Source of the DNA: Ascaris suum
Lineage: Eukaryota > Nematoda > Chromadorea > Rhabditida > Ascarididae
Length of the DNA stretch: 64,000 nucleotides
NCBI GenBank assembly: GCA_013433145.1
Contig: CM024190.1
Coordinates: forward strand, 3,410,001 to 3,474,000
Reading direction: 5' to 3'
Made by a program: the position numbers and the translations under genes. Under the pieces are notes generated by a model. It ran no database searches. It had not been told where the DNA came from and saw only the letters and a program-made list of their open reading frames with translations. The first letter of the stretch is position 1. Each line of letters begins with the position of its first letter. Shown here one piece after another: positions 30,541-44,771 of the stretch.

Positions 30541-33262
30541 TTATTGGCGAGTAACGAAATATTGAGAAAGAATAAAATTTCCCTCATTGTTATCACTATC
30601 AAAAGCAATGAAATTTTCTTGAAATCACCGAACCAGTAATACTATGAAATATTCGATCACTATTGGCATTGGCTTCGTTGATTGTCAAATCGTTCCGTAC
30701 TCTTGATAGCGCCTCAATGTTGCGCTGCATTCATCATATTTACATAGTTAATGATCACTTGAAAAAATTTCATTCCACTGATGCGGTTTCCGCTTTCCTG
30801 CAATAGCTAACCAACGCCCTTTTACGTGCGTCGTAGGTTGTACGTTCACAATTCTCGTCAGATCGACATCTGCACCTAAAATATAAAATTGCTTAATGGA
30901 TATCATTTTTAAGCGATTATTTGTTCAAAGTTGTGCGTAGGGATGCAAACCGAATGTACTCGCACGGAAGCATCTATGCGTCATCCTAAGGTTGGAGAGG
31001 CACGTGAAACTACGTTCGCAAATTTCAAGAGACAATTATTTCCGACAATTCAGTGCATCGCCTGTCAAACTAGCTTATTGCTAACAACGGAGTGGCGATA
31101 AAACGTGATTGGGTGATAGGCTCTTAAGCATCTTTTATGGATAATATTTTTGCCGACTGAAAATGATCGCCGCAACCGAGTTTATATTCATGGATCAACA
31201 CACTACTCAAAAAACAGCAGTCATAATCGGATTATCTTTTTTTTTTTCGGTGGGAAGAAGTAAATTTACCAAGTATCAACGTTCACGAAGAATGAGACTG
31301 ATTCGATACGAGGAGCCCTCAGTGTATATCTGCATGGTTCCCACGAATAACAGAACGGATGCGATTCGTTTGCCGAATGCACACGCGCGGTAAACACCGT
31401 TAACACGAGCACCGTTATTGCGAGCATTTAGGATTACTTGATTTTCCTGAAACAACGTTTGCTTCATATCGCAACATTAACAGATAATTGAACGGACGAG
31501 AGAACAAATGAAATGATCTATTCTGTCATGGGTTTACTATTTGAAAGGCGACAGGCGGTTAGTTTGCAGAACGTAGCTCGAGCCATACTGAACTTAAGTT
31601 CACTCATTTTCACTCATAGTTATGTGCAAGTTAACGTTCAACATGAAGCGTTTGGTGTTTCAATGTTGCCGAATTTTAGTTTTTGACGAATTAGGCGGAA
31701 AATTGAAATCATCCACGAATCGAAGTGCGTATCATATAACACGGCATTGTTTAGACTTCATTTTAGCGTTAACAACGAGGTTTTTCATTGAAATTTTGTT
31801 TTTTTTTTCTTCAAGAAAAATTACTTCGCATTTATTTGCGTAACAACTTCTTGCTTCTTCTTAGCTATTATTATCAAATATGCTGGCATTAATTAGTAAT
31901 AATGAATTGCATCAACGCTACCTAAACTATATTTTGCGGTTTGACATAACCGCAGAAGCGTAGAGATGCGTCTTATACTATTTCGCTTCAGGCATTCATA
32001 TTGAATAATAGATTTTATATGCAATATTTACTATGATTCGTCGGAGCTGTGGCATGCAATCGAGACCTAGTGTCCGTGTGACTCCTACCTGATTGTGATT
32101 CAACAAGGAACTCTATGCGCTCCGAACTTTCCAGTTTTAAAATTTCCCGCCAGTATACTAGTTACATTCGTTTGTTATTGTTTTTGAAAATTTTAAGGCG
32201 CTCTCAATTCGAAGAATTTCAGAGTCTCTGGTCCAATATGAATAAAAAGAGCCATAATTAAATGAGATCAGAAATGCATTGCTGCTTGAAGCAGATTTTT
32301 GGTTTTCGAAATGGTTCAAGGCGAATGGAATGATAGGTGATTGCAGGTGACATTTTGACTTGTTTCTAATACGCCAATAACCTAGTCATTACTCTACAAC
32401 AATTAATTCTCTCCTATTGCAAAGGGCACATCCACTATTGGCACTATTTTTGTTCTTTTTACATCCAGTCATTTCTCCTCACTCGAAATCACATCAAATA
32501 CAAGAAGTTCTCTTTGCGGTGGCGTATACAAGGTAACTATGTCGTCCTGGCCAAACAAGATGGTTTTGTTGTGCCAAATTCATCACTGAAGACATTATGT
32601 TCTACAATTTATAGGTGGATGACGGGTGAAAAAACGAGATTTTCACGCTTATAAAAATAAAAGAGCAATAAATATGCGTAGTAATTGAAAACATTCATTA
32701 GAGAGCTGCGATTGCACTATACAATGAGCGCGGTATCGCGGAAGAGTTCACTCGCTCGTTCGCAACTACACATGTCAGATTACAGCATTTAAAGGGTGGC
32801 TCGATTTCGCATGAGATCTCACCGATGAACTAATGAGCATAGGGAAATCCTTAAAACCAAGTCATTATAGCACCTCTGCTCAGGTTATGTCTTACGACGC
32901 CCATTGAAGCAATTCTATTCACTTGGTGGTGGCAAATGACATTGCAGATGAACTCAAAACGTGATTGCTGAGTCGTGAATGACGTGGAAAGTACTGACAT
33001 GCTTATTGGATCCTTTACCCCTATGGCTAACAAATGGTGAGGTGTGGTGAAGCAGTTTCGAGTGCACAACGAAAAATTAGCAATCTCGTTTGCGCTTCCG
33101 CTTTGGCTTTTTCGTAGTATTCCCTTTGTAGTGCTATTTCATTAAACAAAGAGATAATCTTCACTTCGACCTTCACAAAGTTTTTGCGGATCCGATGCTT
33201 TCATCAGCAAATCCCGAGCGGAATGCAAAAATGGAAGGAAGCGGCAACTACTACGCGACAAA

Positions 33263-33422
33263 TCATAAAATTGACAGCTGCTCTACATTTAGAAGACAAC
33301 CATTGCTATTCGTCTCGAATGCTTTGCAGCTGCTCGATATAACAGCTAGAGAAACCGTTAGTTTCATTCCACGTCCTACTTTCACTAATTCTGCTAACGT
33401 AGTTAACCAGTTATGCGGTAAA
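33263..33422 (-). CDS. Possible terminal exon following the 34164-34379 exon
   Basis: From a weak acceptor (gtcagtcag) the frame set by the exon at 34379-34164 stays open for 53 codons to TGA. It reads SLPHNWLTTLAELVKVGRGM and then a hydrophobic/Ser/Cys stretch ending NVEQLSIL. The match in phase (one base completing the split Arg/Ser codon) is the main support. The opposite strand over the same bases is also open (33195-33473), so one of the two is a shadow; I prefer the minus strand because of the neighbour. Confidence 0.22.
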
Positions 33423-34163
33423 CTGACTGACTTCTCAATTGTAAAAGTCACGGCTTGCGGCGGAAAAAGTTGACGAAACCATCGAAACTTTAGAAATATG
33501 CTTAATTTTATGATTCAACAAAGAAATTAAAACTATTATGACCTTCGCAATAATTCGATTCGATTTCGCTGAATGCGATTTTATTTTTGAAAGGATTTTC
33601 CTTAAAAAATCGCATATTTCTGTCTCGGCTTATGTGAATACGATATTTAACAATTTCCGATGATTTCGAAGAGCGTTTAAAACAATTCGATCTCCTCTTT
33701 GAAACTTTTTTGAAGTATTTAACTTTCTTTTATTCACTTAGATGAACACTCACGATTCTTTTCCACAAGGAAGCTAATCTATCTGTGCGCTGAGATTATT
33801 TCTGCCGAGAAAAAGCGACTCGGTTGAAATGTTTTAATGCGAACTATCGTTGTCTGAAAAATAACCGAATATTTAAAGAACCTCGTATAAGAGCCGTTTT
33901 TTAGTAATTCCTCGAGAAAATGGTTTTATTTTTAAATTAGGCTTTGAAAGTGACGCAAAGTTTCCAAGAACAAAATAATTTCAAGGGGGTCACGAGCTTC
34001 ATTTCATGACCAAATGGGACATCTAGAAAGACATCCAAGTGAAGTTCATGATAAAGAGAGCTCGCTCAGGTTCTGAACCTTTCATAGGAGTCAGATGAAA
34101 TATTATGTACACACCAAGTAAGTCCTCTAATCATATTCCATTGCCGATATCGTCGAATCTTAC

Positions 34164-34379
34164 CTTCTTGTTTCAATCCATCTTTCTTTGCCAAAGTAAG
34201 AACAATTATATGGAGAGCTGATGTCGTTTGAGTCCATATCGAGCAAAGGTTTTTCCATGCTTAGATCATGCTCCACTTGACCGAACGTGAAATGGTCTTT
34301 AAAATCCTTTAACATTTCAGGAAAACACACAAATTTTCCATTTTTAGCAATGTTGATTCGGTGGCTCATTCGACGTTCT
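34164..34379 (-). CDS. Internal exon of an unknown protein
   Basis: A 216-nt exon with strong signals on both sides (acceptor cttttattag, donor AAGAAG|gtaagatt) is open throughout in one frame with symmetric phase 2 ends. It encodes about 72 residues beginning ERRMSHRINIAKNGKFVCF. A charged middle (FKDHFTFGQVEHDLSMEK) and a Cys/Tyr/aromatic end (SPYNCSYFGKERWIETR) follow. There is no signal peptide or membrane segment. A phase-compatible terminal exon lies at 33422-33263. The upstream exon was not found. Family not recognised. Confidence 0.45.
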
Positions 34380-35689
34380 CTAATAAAAGACTTTGAATCG
34401 ATGCTTCAATAATTCTCGATGCAAATATTCAAATCGATGAACTTAATCATGCTCGAACTGAAAGTGAATTTTACTCGAAAATATATGGAAGAAATATTCG
34501 TGAAGATGAACGTATCAAGTGATCAACGATCGATGATCCCGAGGTTTCCGTCGAAATTACTCAATATCACTCATCCGTAATAAAATTCAGTAAAATAAAT
34601 AGTAGGCGAGTCGAACTAAGTAAGTAGAACAATATGAGGTGAATTCATATAAGTCACGTTTAAAGAGCGCTTTTTATGTTTCGTCAAAACTTTAATTATT
34701 GGCAGTATAGCTTAACTATTGCATACGATTTCTTTTTACATTAAATGTGGAATAATTTCTGCCGCTATTCTTTAAATGCAAAATCGCATTAACAATTGAA
34801 GTAAGAAGATTGCAAAAGCATTAGAATTCTCGTTTGCGTAATCGTAAATTTAGCAAAAAAATTAGAGAATGTGGACGAAGATTACCGTTTATTTTTTCAG
34901 AGAGACGCACGTTTTGAAAATCTTCATAATAGGGAAGTATTACGCGCAACATTTGTTCGTAACGAAATCTTCTCAAAATCTAATAACGCATAGGTGAGGC
35001 AGCTAGCTGTATATCAAGGAATTGTGGATATTCATGTAAAAGAGGGTGATGAAGTTTAAAGATCTATGTGTTTAATCGTGCTCAATGTTGTATCGGGAAA
35101 GCATCAGCCGATATTTATTGTTTAAAAATGCGAATTCTCTGATTCATTTCCGGTTATTTTTTTCTTTTTCGTTTTCTGGCATGTCGAGAACACTCAAAAC
35201 ATCCTTCGATGAAAATCTTATTCTACCTTACAAGTTACATGATAGGTTTTGAGATGGCTCCCATAAAAAAAAGAAAAGAACAAAACAAAAGCTTAAATCT
35301 GAAATCTGAAAGGTTGGAATTGAATTAAGCTGGAACATTAGGTTGAAAAACACAGTTTCTTTTCTTTTCTTTTTTCAAATTTAGCGCAGATGACGAGCTC
35401 AAATAGTTATAAAATAAATGTGCAGATGCTTCTATACATAATTATGAAGTATACGATCAACTCCGTTGCGGTAATGTTATTAGTGTATAGAGGTGTTGCG
35501 CTGCAATGACAAATGTTAAATGCTTTGTTAATTTTTACATCGATAACGATTGATACTTCTTTTGAATACTTTATAGGCAGATGATAGACACATTTTTTCA
35601 ATAACTTATAGAAAGACAATGACGCAGATAATGAGGCAGACGCAGGCACCGATACGGACAGACTCACGTAGAGCCACTCACGTAGGAGA
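34380..35689. other. AT-rich, nothing specific seen
   Basis: Probably the intron or upstream flank of the exon at 34164-34379. No phase-2 exon that would precede it was found. Confidence 0.4.
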
Positions 35690-36165
35690 GCGCACTTACG
35701 CGTACCGCAAACACACGCGTACATATACACACGCATACACACATGCATACATAGGCGGCACACGCCCACATATGCATACACACGGACACAAAAGCAAACA
35801 CAGACCGACAGGCCTAAAGACATGGACAGTGACGCCAGACAACGGGAAAAATGCCGACGCCTTTATGCACGCACACACGCAAATGCACACACATACAAAT
35901 GCACACACACACACAAACGGGCAAATAGGCATGCACTACACACACATACATGCAGATAGATGCAGAGGTACACACGGATATGGGTACGCGTGAATACAAA
36001 CATAAATGCAGACAAGATGCAAACGTAGACAGACACATACGGACACGCGCACACGCACGCACGCACATATACGTGAGCACACGCACACACTCTTGAGTAC
36101 ACGCGCATTCATGCGCGCATGCACATACATAAATAAGGACATGCACACATATGGGAGCGCGAACA
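35690..36165. repeat. CA-rich degenerate microsatellite block
   Basis: Nearly 480 bp dominated by cacaca, acgcac and catacac variants with interspersed G. All six frames are unusually open (Cys/Val-rich on minus, His/Thr-rich on plus) purely because of the repeat, so no gene is called. Confidence 0.9.
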
Positions 36166-37768
<1,603 letters not shown>

Positions 37769-37867
37769 CGCATTTCTTATGTTCCCATAAAGAGTAAACA
37801 GGTGTAACAATAGCGAAGCTACAAAAAAGAGCACTTGCTACGATACGAGGTGAATCTTTAAATATAC

Positions 37868-38095
37868 TTAAAGGATAACTTTATGTTTAGCAAGATCTTC
37901 GTTGGAGATGCTTCTGTGCAAAATGTGGTCCGGATGAGTGTTTAACCATTCAGTGGGTGCGCTAAAGTTGTAAGCCATCAAAAACAGGAAGCTCCCGGCT
38001 TTCATTCGTCCGTGGTTGAAATCCAAGTCGCCAGTTCGTTTTTTGTTAAAGAACTGTTCATTTACTCTTTTCAATAGCGGTTCTCAAGGTGAAAT
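37868..38095 (-). CDS. Terminal-looking exon, unknown protein
   Basis: One frame is open from just after an in-frame TGA (near 38100) to TAA at 37868, about 72 codons. The possible acceptor is ttcaccttgag, or aaatgaacag further in. The sequence is unusually protein-like for this region: [20 protein letters not shown], then [35 protein letters not shown] and a charged C-terminus. It could be the last exon of a gene lying to the right on the minus strand, but no upstream exon was found. An (AT)n tract follows about 100 bp downstream. Family not recognised. Confidence 0.35.
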
Positions 38096-40357
38096 GAGGT
38101 CATGCGGAGATCATTTTCTGTTTAAAACCCGGTATGAAAAAAGTGCTTTCTTGTAATAAAGTTTTCCATCTAAGAGACCAAGCAGTACGTTTAGAAATAA
38201 CGTGCAAAAATTGAAGATTCAATTAGAAATGAAAAAGAATCCATGAATTAATCAAATAGACTGTAGTAAATGGAGAAAGTCGATTGGTGAATGTTGCAGA
38301 TCAGGCGTCGATGGCCATTGAGTGTGATGATCAACCGTCGGCGAACAGGTGATTTGACGATTAACCATCGATGGCCAGTCGAAATGCTTCCCGGAATGGG
38401 ATCCCAATGCTTTACTTTGCAAAATAACTGAGTGAATAGAGAAAAATGTGAGATAAACAGACGCAGTTTGCCGAGCAGATATGTTTAAAAAATTTTAAAA
38501 ACGCAAAAAACCTTACTCACTCAAACAAGAGCCTCGAGCAATCGAACTTTCGCTACTCTTGAAAAGCACGCTTCTATTTCGGGCAACCGAAATTCATAGG
38601 AACGAATTGCACTTTTGGAGGGAATTTTTGTCAGTTTTTTTTCTTCACATTCAATCATTCTACTCACGTTCTAATTCTGCTTGAAGTATTTTATGAACGT
38701 ATTTATTTAGCTAAAAGTAGCGTGAAATAATGTGCAAATTTTTTAAAATATTCAAATATGTGCAATAATTTATCAATTCTTTCGAGATAGATTGATTAAC
38801 TTGAAGTTTCATCGAAGAGATCAGTCAAGGTTCAAACTACACCGAATTTCGTAATTCATGCTCCGTGGAGGGATTTCCAGTCATGAAGAAAACGACGAGA
38901 GAAGGAACGGAAAGGCATGCATTGTTCGGGAGGTTGCAGCAGAAAACGTTCGGAAGAAAAGTGCACAATGAAGAATGAGGATTTCATGTTGCGAGATTAC
39001 TCTGTTCTTTGGAATAAGTTGCTAGTATACTAAAGATGCTTTACGTGGAGATCATGAGTTGTCATACCAACGAAATTTGAAAGGGACCTATTGAAGGCGC
39101 TTCAACCATAGGCATTACGGCAACGGTAGAATGAAAGCATTTTCGAGAATGTGTGCATGCCATCCGACGATGAATAAAGAGAATGAGGAAATGGCGAACG
39201 GATGTTTTCATTGAGCAATAATAGGTGAGAAAATGACGAAAATCGCGTAATGTTTAAATAGGTGCGACAAAGAATTCATCGCGATGCTTTAGGTCATCAA
39301 TAAATAGCCTGAGGTAGCAACGGTACAAAACACAACACGTCTTAGGAAAATGTAATCGAACGGATTAATTCGGAATGTGCTCTCTTATTTGGAAAAAAGG
39401 AGTTGAAGTATTTTTGTGGTTATCGAGGAATCGAGAATATTATATTTCAACTCTGCCACATCAGCAGCAATTTCACGGGAATTTGAAAATTTTTGCAACA
39501 TCGGTTGAGAATCCGATTTGAAAAAATGCAGTAGTGCGAGGAGAAGCTCCGAAGAAGCATTACTAGATATAGAGTTATAATAACGCATAAAATCTCCTAT
39601 CCTGCTACAAATTTAGTGCCTTACTGTGAATGAAAAAGTGAGAGAAACATGTCTAGAAACTAATGGATTTTAGGCATGTAGGTTTTAGGAAAGAATGCGG
39701 TGAAAAGCAAGGAGGTTGAGTGGAAGTCAGCTTAGATAAAAAAGCGAAATAACGACAAGGTAATTGCGTAGATTCGTAATTGCGTAGATCAGCGTGGAAA
39801 GTGAGGAAAGCGCATCATTACGAAGCAGTCGAGAACGAGTATTTAAGAGATATGTAGAATGCGGGAATAAAAATGGTAAACACAGCCTATACGAACAAAG
39901 GTGTAAGGATGAAAAAATTGCAAGGTTTGATTCGAGGAAAGTAATGACACGCGTATCAATGCGGTAATGCACCAACTCCTGAGGAGAATCCAGCTGACAG
40001 GTTTGAAGACCACATATGGAGTTAAAGTGGCTGAGAAATGTGATTGTGAGCATCAATACATTTTGAGCTGTCAAAATGCAAGGGTGAACAGGCAAAAATG
40101 AGAAGCTTTGTCCAAAAAAGGTAGGTCTAGGGCACATATGGAAGAAATTATAGAATACCACGGTGCTAATGAGTGTTTTGAAGCATGAGAGAATCCCCGA
40201 ATGAGCCACATAAAGGCAAATTGAAGAGGTATATAAGAAATATAAGTAACACTGAAATCATTCTGTTGAGATGAACCCGTGGATCTCAGCGGGACCGGAT
40301 GAAAGCCGACATAAACGTGGAAGGCGTAAGTTATCAGCAACGAGCCACTAATGTTTC

Positions 40358-40528
40358 ATGGCTTTGACAGACGATATTGACTCCATCATTACTGCATACT
40401 GCACGGCAAGGATTGTTGCCGACTGCGTCCACAGGACTCATGCAATTGCATCCAGAAAAAGTCGGCTTATGCTATCCCTCCCGAGGTGCCATTATTCCGG
40501 CCATGAATCAGGCCATTCGTCGCCATAA
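40358..40528 (+). CDS. Short ATG-initiated ORF, unknown
   Basis: A 56-codon ORF begins MALTDDIDSIITAYCTARIV, is rich in Cys/His toward the C-terminus (CHYSGHESGHSSP), and stops at TAA. Base composition is richer in G+C than its surroundings. A second frame over the right half is also open (GAIIPAMNQAIRRHKVF). No splice sites, Kozak-like context or homology are evident. It might be a gene fragment or part of a repeat. Confidence 0.2.
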   Translation: MALTDDIDSIITAYCTARIVADCVHRTHAIASRKSRLMLSLPRCHYSGHESGHSSP

Positions 40529-41862
40529 AGTTTTTTGAATTATCAGTCATTGGATGACATTAGTTTCGGGCCCAAACGAACTCATTTAATGACAGTCGAA
40601 ATTGGTAAAGCTTCAGAACAGAGGCAATGAGACACACTGTCGAGTTGGTGAAAGTTAAAAAGCTGAATCGATGATATTCAGGAAGGAAGACGAAAATTGA
40701 GAGTATGTTGGAACGCAATTAAATAAAATGCTAATCAGATTACGAAGGCGTAATTGCAAAACGATTATTCTCTAAGTGCACGAGCTGCAATCTGCTTCAA
40801 TTGTGATGTGGGCGTATTAACGTCAACGCATAGACTACCTCTGAAAACACGGAAGTGGTCGATGGTGCGCTCCAAATCATGCAGAAACGATTGCCGTACT
40901 GAATGCGCTCATAGACGCGTTTCATTCGACGATGCGCTCTTCAGTACAATTCCGCACAACATAGTTAGCAGCCTGCAGTGAACTGAAGGATGAGGAGGGG
41001 TGATCGGGAATGCAAATATGCTGCAATTCTACGTGCCAAATAAAGCTTTAATAAAAATTGCTGATTTTTATGCACTCATGCCAGAAGCCAGTGTTGCAAC
41101 ATGGCAAAAACCCATAACGTTTTGTAGGCGATACGGCAGCACCAATTTCCTCATTATGGCTAAACAGCTGCATCTTAAAGCGTAAAGCTCATCATTGGAC
41201 TAAAACTTGTTTCACCCTGCTGACTGCATTGCCTACACGTGGCGACTGTAACCTCAGCGAGTGCCCTCACGAAGTAAGATCGCAGAGTTGAATTAAGCTG
41301 CGATTAGATATCAGTTAGTCTTCAAATTGCCACTGAAGCTGACTTTGCGCTGGACAGGTTTAATAATGGTGTAATAATCGAGTAATTGCTTGGAAATAAA
41401 AATGTAAGTTCAGATAGATATGTAATATACAATGTTGCGAGCACATCTGTTGAGGATCTGAGAGTAATTAATAGTCTTCAGAAAGGAAGGAATTCACACG
41501 AATGAAGTGAACGATACTGCACAAGTTTACAAGTATTACTATTAAAAGAAACGATTTATATTATTTCTGTAACATGCATCTTATATCATATTGCTGCATT
41601 GAAAAGCTGAAATGTTCTTAAATAAATAAATACTTGGCACTAGAGCTATTTTATTTTTTATGGCTTGCGCTCAAATGATCACAATTTTAGTTCGAGAAGA
41701 TAGAGCTTTTAAACCTACAATAAAATCTACCACATATCGACCGCTTGCAAATAAGTGAAGCAAATTTTACTTTAATTTTTTTTTTTTTGCATTATAAAGC
41801 ACCAAATATTACATTGATTGCAAGTTCTAACAACTAAACATTAATCGTGTAGAAGGCAAACT

Positions 41863-41884
41863 CCCCCCCCCCCCCCCCCCCCCC
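41863..41884. repeat. Poly-C tract (22 nt)
   Basis: Uninterrupted C run in AT-rich DNA. Shorter G or C runs are at 12990-12999, 57941-57956 and 62000-62010. The lengths are prone to sequencing error. Confidence 0.9.
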
Positions 41885-43018
41885 TCAGAAAGTTTGATTG
41901 CAAATCATTCGCTCCATTGTTATTAAAAATTTTCTTGTGAATGAATGAAATTTCCCACTTAAAATATTCACGCATTGTAATATAGTGTAGCGAATCATAT
42001 GTGAAAATTTCCCACAAATCAAATCATTCGGAGATGACTATGCAAACATCTATTTGATCGAATAGAAAACGCTAATCATTACGTATTTATTATTTAAATT
42101 TTATCTCGACGAATGCGTCATATTGAAATTGAGAGAGAGAGAAAAATTTGTCCTCTCAAAAGGATTGAAAAAATTTTCCATATGTGAATTACGCATTGCA
42201 AAATAACTGCTATTAAAGTGTTAAATAAATGGCAACAATCATAAGGTAATAACGGCAATTTTTTTTTAAAGCAAACTAGCGACGGTGAAGCGTTGTCTGA
42301 ACAGATCATGATATTTGCTCCTTGACGATGAATTGAGTTCGTATAGAATATTTTATTAATTCGGCTGATATTACAAAACTTCACACTGGGTTAGACTTGA
42401 ACGTATTTTCTCATATATCTTTAAAGATCACTGCGAACTGGAACATCCGATTTTTGAAAGTCACATCGTAGCAACAAGTTCTTTTGTAAGAAACTGGCCA
42501 TGAAATCCTCATTTCGTTAATTATTTTTGCTCAAACCTTTTCCGCTAGCGCTACTAACCTGTTCTGTCTCTCTGGGAATGGCCCTCACTTGCTTTCAAAA
42601 ACGTTCGAAACATATTGCTATTCATTCATCGCAAAACGAACAGCACTAAACAGCAGTAGCAGTGCGGGAAGGGGAGGAGGAGAGGGGGGGGGGAGGGTTG
42701 CAACTATCAGAAGCACTTTTGTCGCGACACAGGAAATTTCCCCCATTGATTGAGATACTGTAAGAAACGTACGATTGCGCGGCCGTATAGAAAATAAAGG
42801 CAACTACTGCACCTGAACGGGTCATTACTAAGAACTTTGTGCTCAATATTGTAAAGTTCGTCCAGCTGAGATTATAGCTTTATAGTAGTGCGTTTTCATC
42901 TTTAGCTACTGCGCAAGGTAGAAAAGTAGGGCTTGGCATCCAGCAGCACATTATAAGCGGTTCTCGAGGATGGTTAGTCCTTGATTCTCTCAGCATTTTT
43001 TGATTATGCAATTTTCAG

Positions 43019-43121
43019 AAGATATGGTAAAAAAGGAATGGCTAAATCAATTGAACTGAAATATATGGCTAAATCAAATTTGAGCCGAGATGTGGCCAAA
43101 TCGACGGTGCTGCGTATATGA
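43019..43121 (+). CDS. Small terminal exon with a 27-bp in-frame repeat
   Basis: After a good acceptor (gcaattttcag, ending 43018) the frame reads RYGKKG and then three 9-residue units that begin MAKSIELKY, MAKSNLSRD and VAKSTVLRI, followed by TGA at 43119. The units are encoded by a 27-bp tandem repeat (starts 43038, 43065, 43092). Two other frames over 43073-43350 are also open: one reads CGQIDGAAYMRIKEEQCADI, the other ends QKLNALSQVTFV. The coding frame is therefore not certain. No family recognised; the upstream gene is not found. Confidence 0.27.
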
Positions 43122-44771
43122 GAATCAAGGAGGAGCAGTGCGCCGATATTATGGCGAAAGTGATCGCCCAGATCCGAGAGGAGATGAAGCCACTTACGAT
43201 ATGGTGATGGTCGTCGTATCAGAATTCACTGTGACGATCGTCAAAGCTCCACAGGACACCACAGCGATGTTCAAAATCAAGCAAAAGTTGAATGCATTAA
43301 GTCAGGTGACATTCGTATTGCACCACCACGCGCAAAGCGTTGAAGAGTAGAAGCTACGAGAAAGGTCACTCATTTCAGTCGGAGTAGTATAAGCTCCTGG
43401 CTCCTTCCCATCCCAGTAAAGAAACTATTCTAATCGAGACAGTTAGAAAACATCCCAGACATGCTCGGTTTAGAGACTTCCTTACCAAGTGGTCAGAATT
43501 GGGGCATTTGATATGCTAAGCTCAGAGGAAAGGCCTATCGAGATTATTTTGGTAGTCTTCCTAATAAATGGTATTTTTTGTTGAGGGCTCACCCCAATTT
43601 GTTGTGTTTTGGATGAATGGGTATTCCCACACTATTGCTTTAGACACTTATTCTAATATGCAGTTATTCAGTGTATTTTGTCGTCGTTGAATTGGATGTT
43701 TTTGCTCTTTTCTTTGCATAATTCTGTGCTCATAGCAGATTTCACTGATTTTTTTTTTTGCAATTTTTGCAATGCAATTTCACATGAAAAGCTGCGCAAA
43801 ATGGTTAGTATGAATTGTTTGCCTTTTGCACAATTAAGGAGCCATAGGATTTAAATTTGCAACTCGTCCAAGGAATAGGGATTTTTAATCAGAGAAAAGT
43901 TAAACAAGCTCAGATGACCACTACGTTCAACTGATACGTCATTAGATCTTGGAGTACAGTTTTATGAGTGTTCTTCAAAGCAATTTGCAAGTATATCAAC
44001 TCCCCCTCAAAAGGAAAGAAAGGAAGCAAATTCGACCAGAAATTTGTTCCTGAACTATTTTCGGTTTCCCATCTATTTCTTTTGTACTCGGATGAAAGAA
44101 ATGAAAATTTGAAGCTATGAGACCTATCTACGAAATAAGGAATTGTAAAACGTTTTGTTTATTTGCAGTTATTAAAAGCTGTTAAATTTTTTGTTTAAAT
44201 GTTACAAAGTTGTAGTGTTACGCTAATTCGAGTACCATACTGACTTGTATCGTCGTCTTGCCATGCACCAAACTGGATGTAAAATCCTACGCGGATAGCC
44301 ATTTAGCCAACTGCACTCTAATTGATAAGAATTCGAAGGCTTCCATAGAAGTGCAGATCCATGGCTAAACGACATGGCCAAATAGGAGTTTAGATGGGTC
44401 TGCGCCAATGAGATGTGAAGTGTGGATCACTTATGGCGTTGAGACTTCGAAAAAAAATAGTCAGAAATCACTGCTGAAGATGTAGCTCTAGAAGACTCAA
44501 CGAAAACAACGATCTCGCAGCAACCTCCGAGGAAGACGAGAGCACTAGATTTGGAGTGTCCTATAGCACGCAGCGGTTTTGAGCAAGTGAGGTGCCTTCT
44601 GTCCACAGTCTCAGTTTCTTCACTCAAGGAAGACAGAGTGGCAAAATTTTAAGGGTTTGTTAGCTCACAAGCTAAGCCTAATAAACAGCGATACAGCAGT
44701 GGTAATCTATGCACTCTTCTGATCTTCTGCTTTTCCTTGTAGCTTTACACACCAGGCTATAAGTATTGTCA

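Larger units (their letters stand above)
25235..33262. other. No supportable gene
   Basis: AT-rich with local duplications. At 31276-31467 both strands are open: minus after acceptor gttgtttcag, plus ending RLPNAHAR. The coding strand cannot be decided. 27435-27632 (plus) has a donor (AAAAG|gtaagg) within an open frame. Confidence 0.4.
38096..43018. other. No supportable gene except a weak ORF at 40358-40528
   Basis: From about 39170 to 40260 the plus strand is markedly purine-rich, which by itself opens two overlapping minus frames (40209-39727 and 40340-40071). They are hydrophobic Leu/Ser/Phe readings and not called. Confidence 0.4.

Noticed and set aside
33195..33473. Plus-strand 92-codon ORF
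   Set aside because: Overlaps a minus frame that matches the phase of the neighbouring exon at 34164-34379. Probably the shadow, though not certain.
39727..40340. Two overlapping hydrophobic minus ORFs resembling membrane proteins
   Set aside because: Explained by strong purine bias of the plus strand; no receptor motifs.
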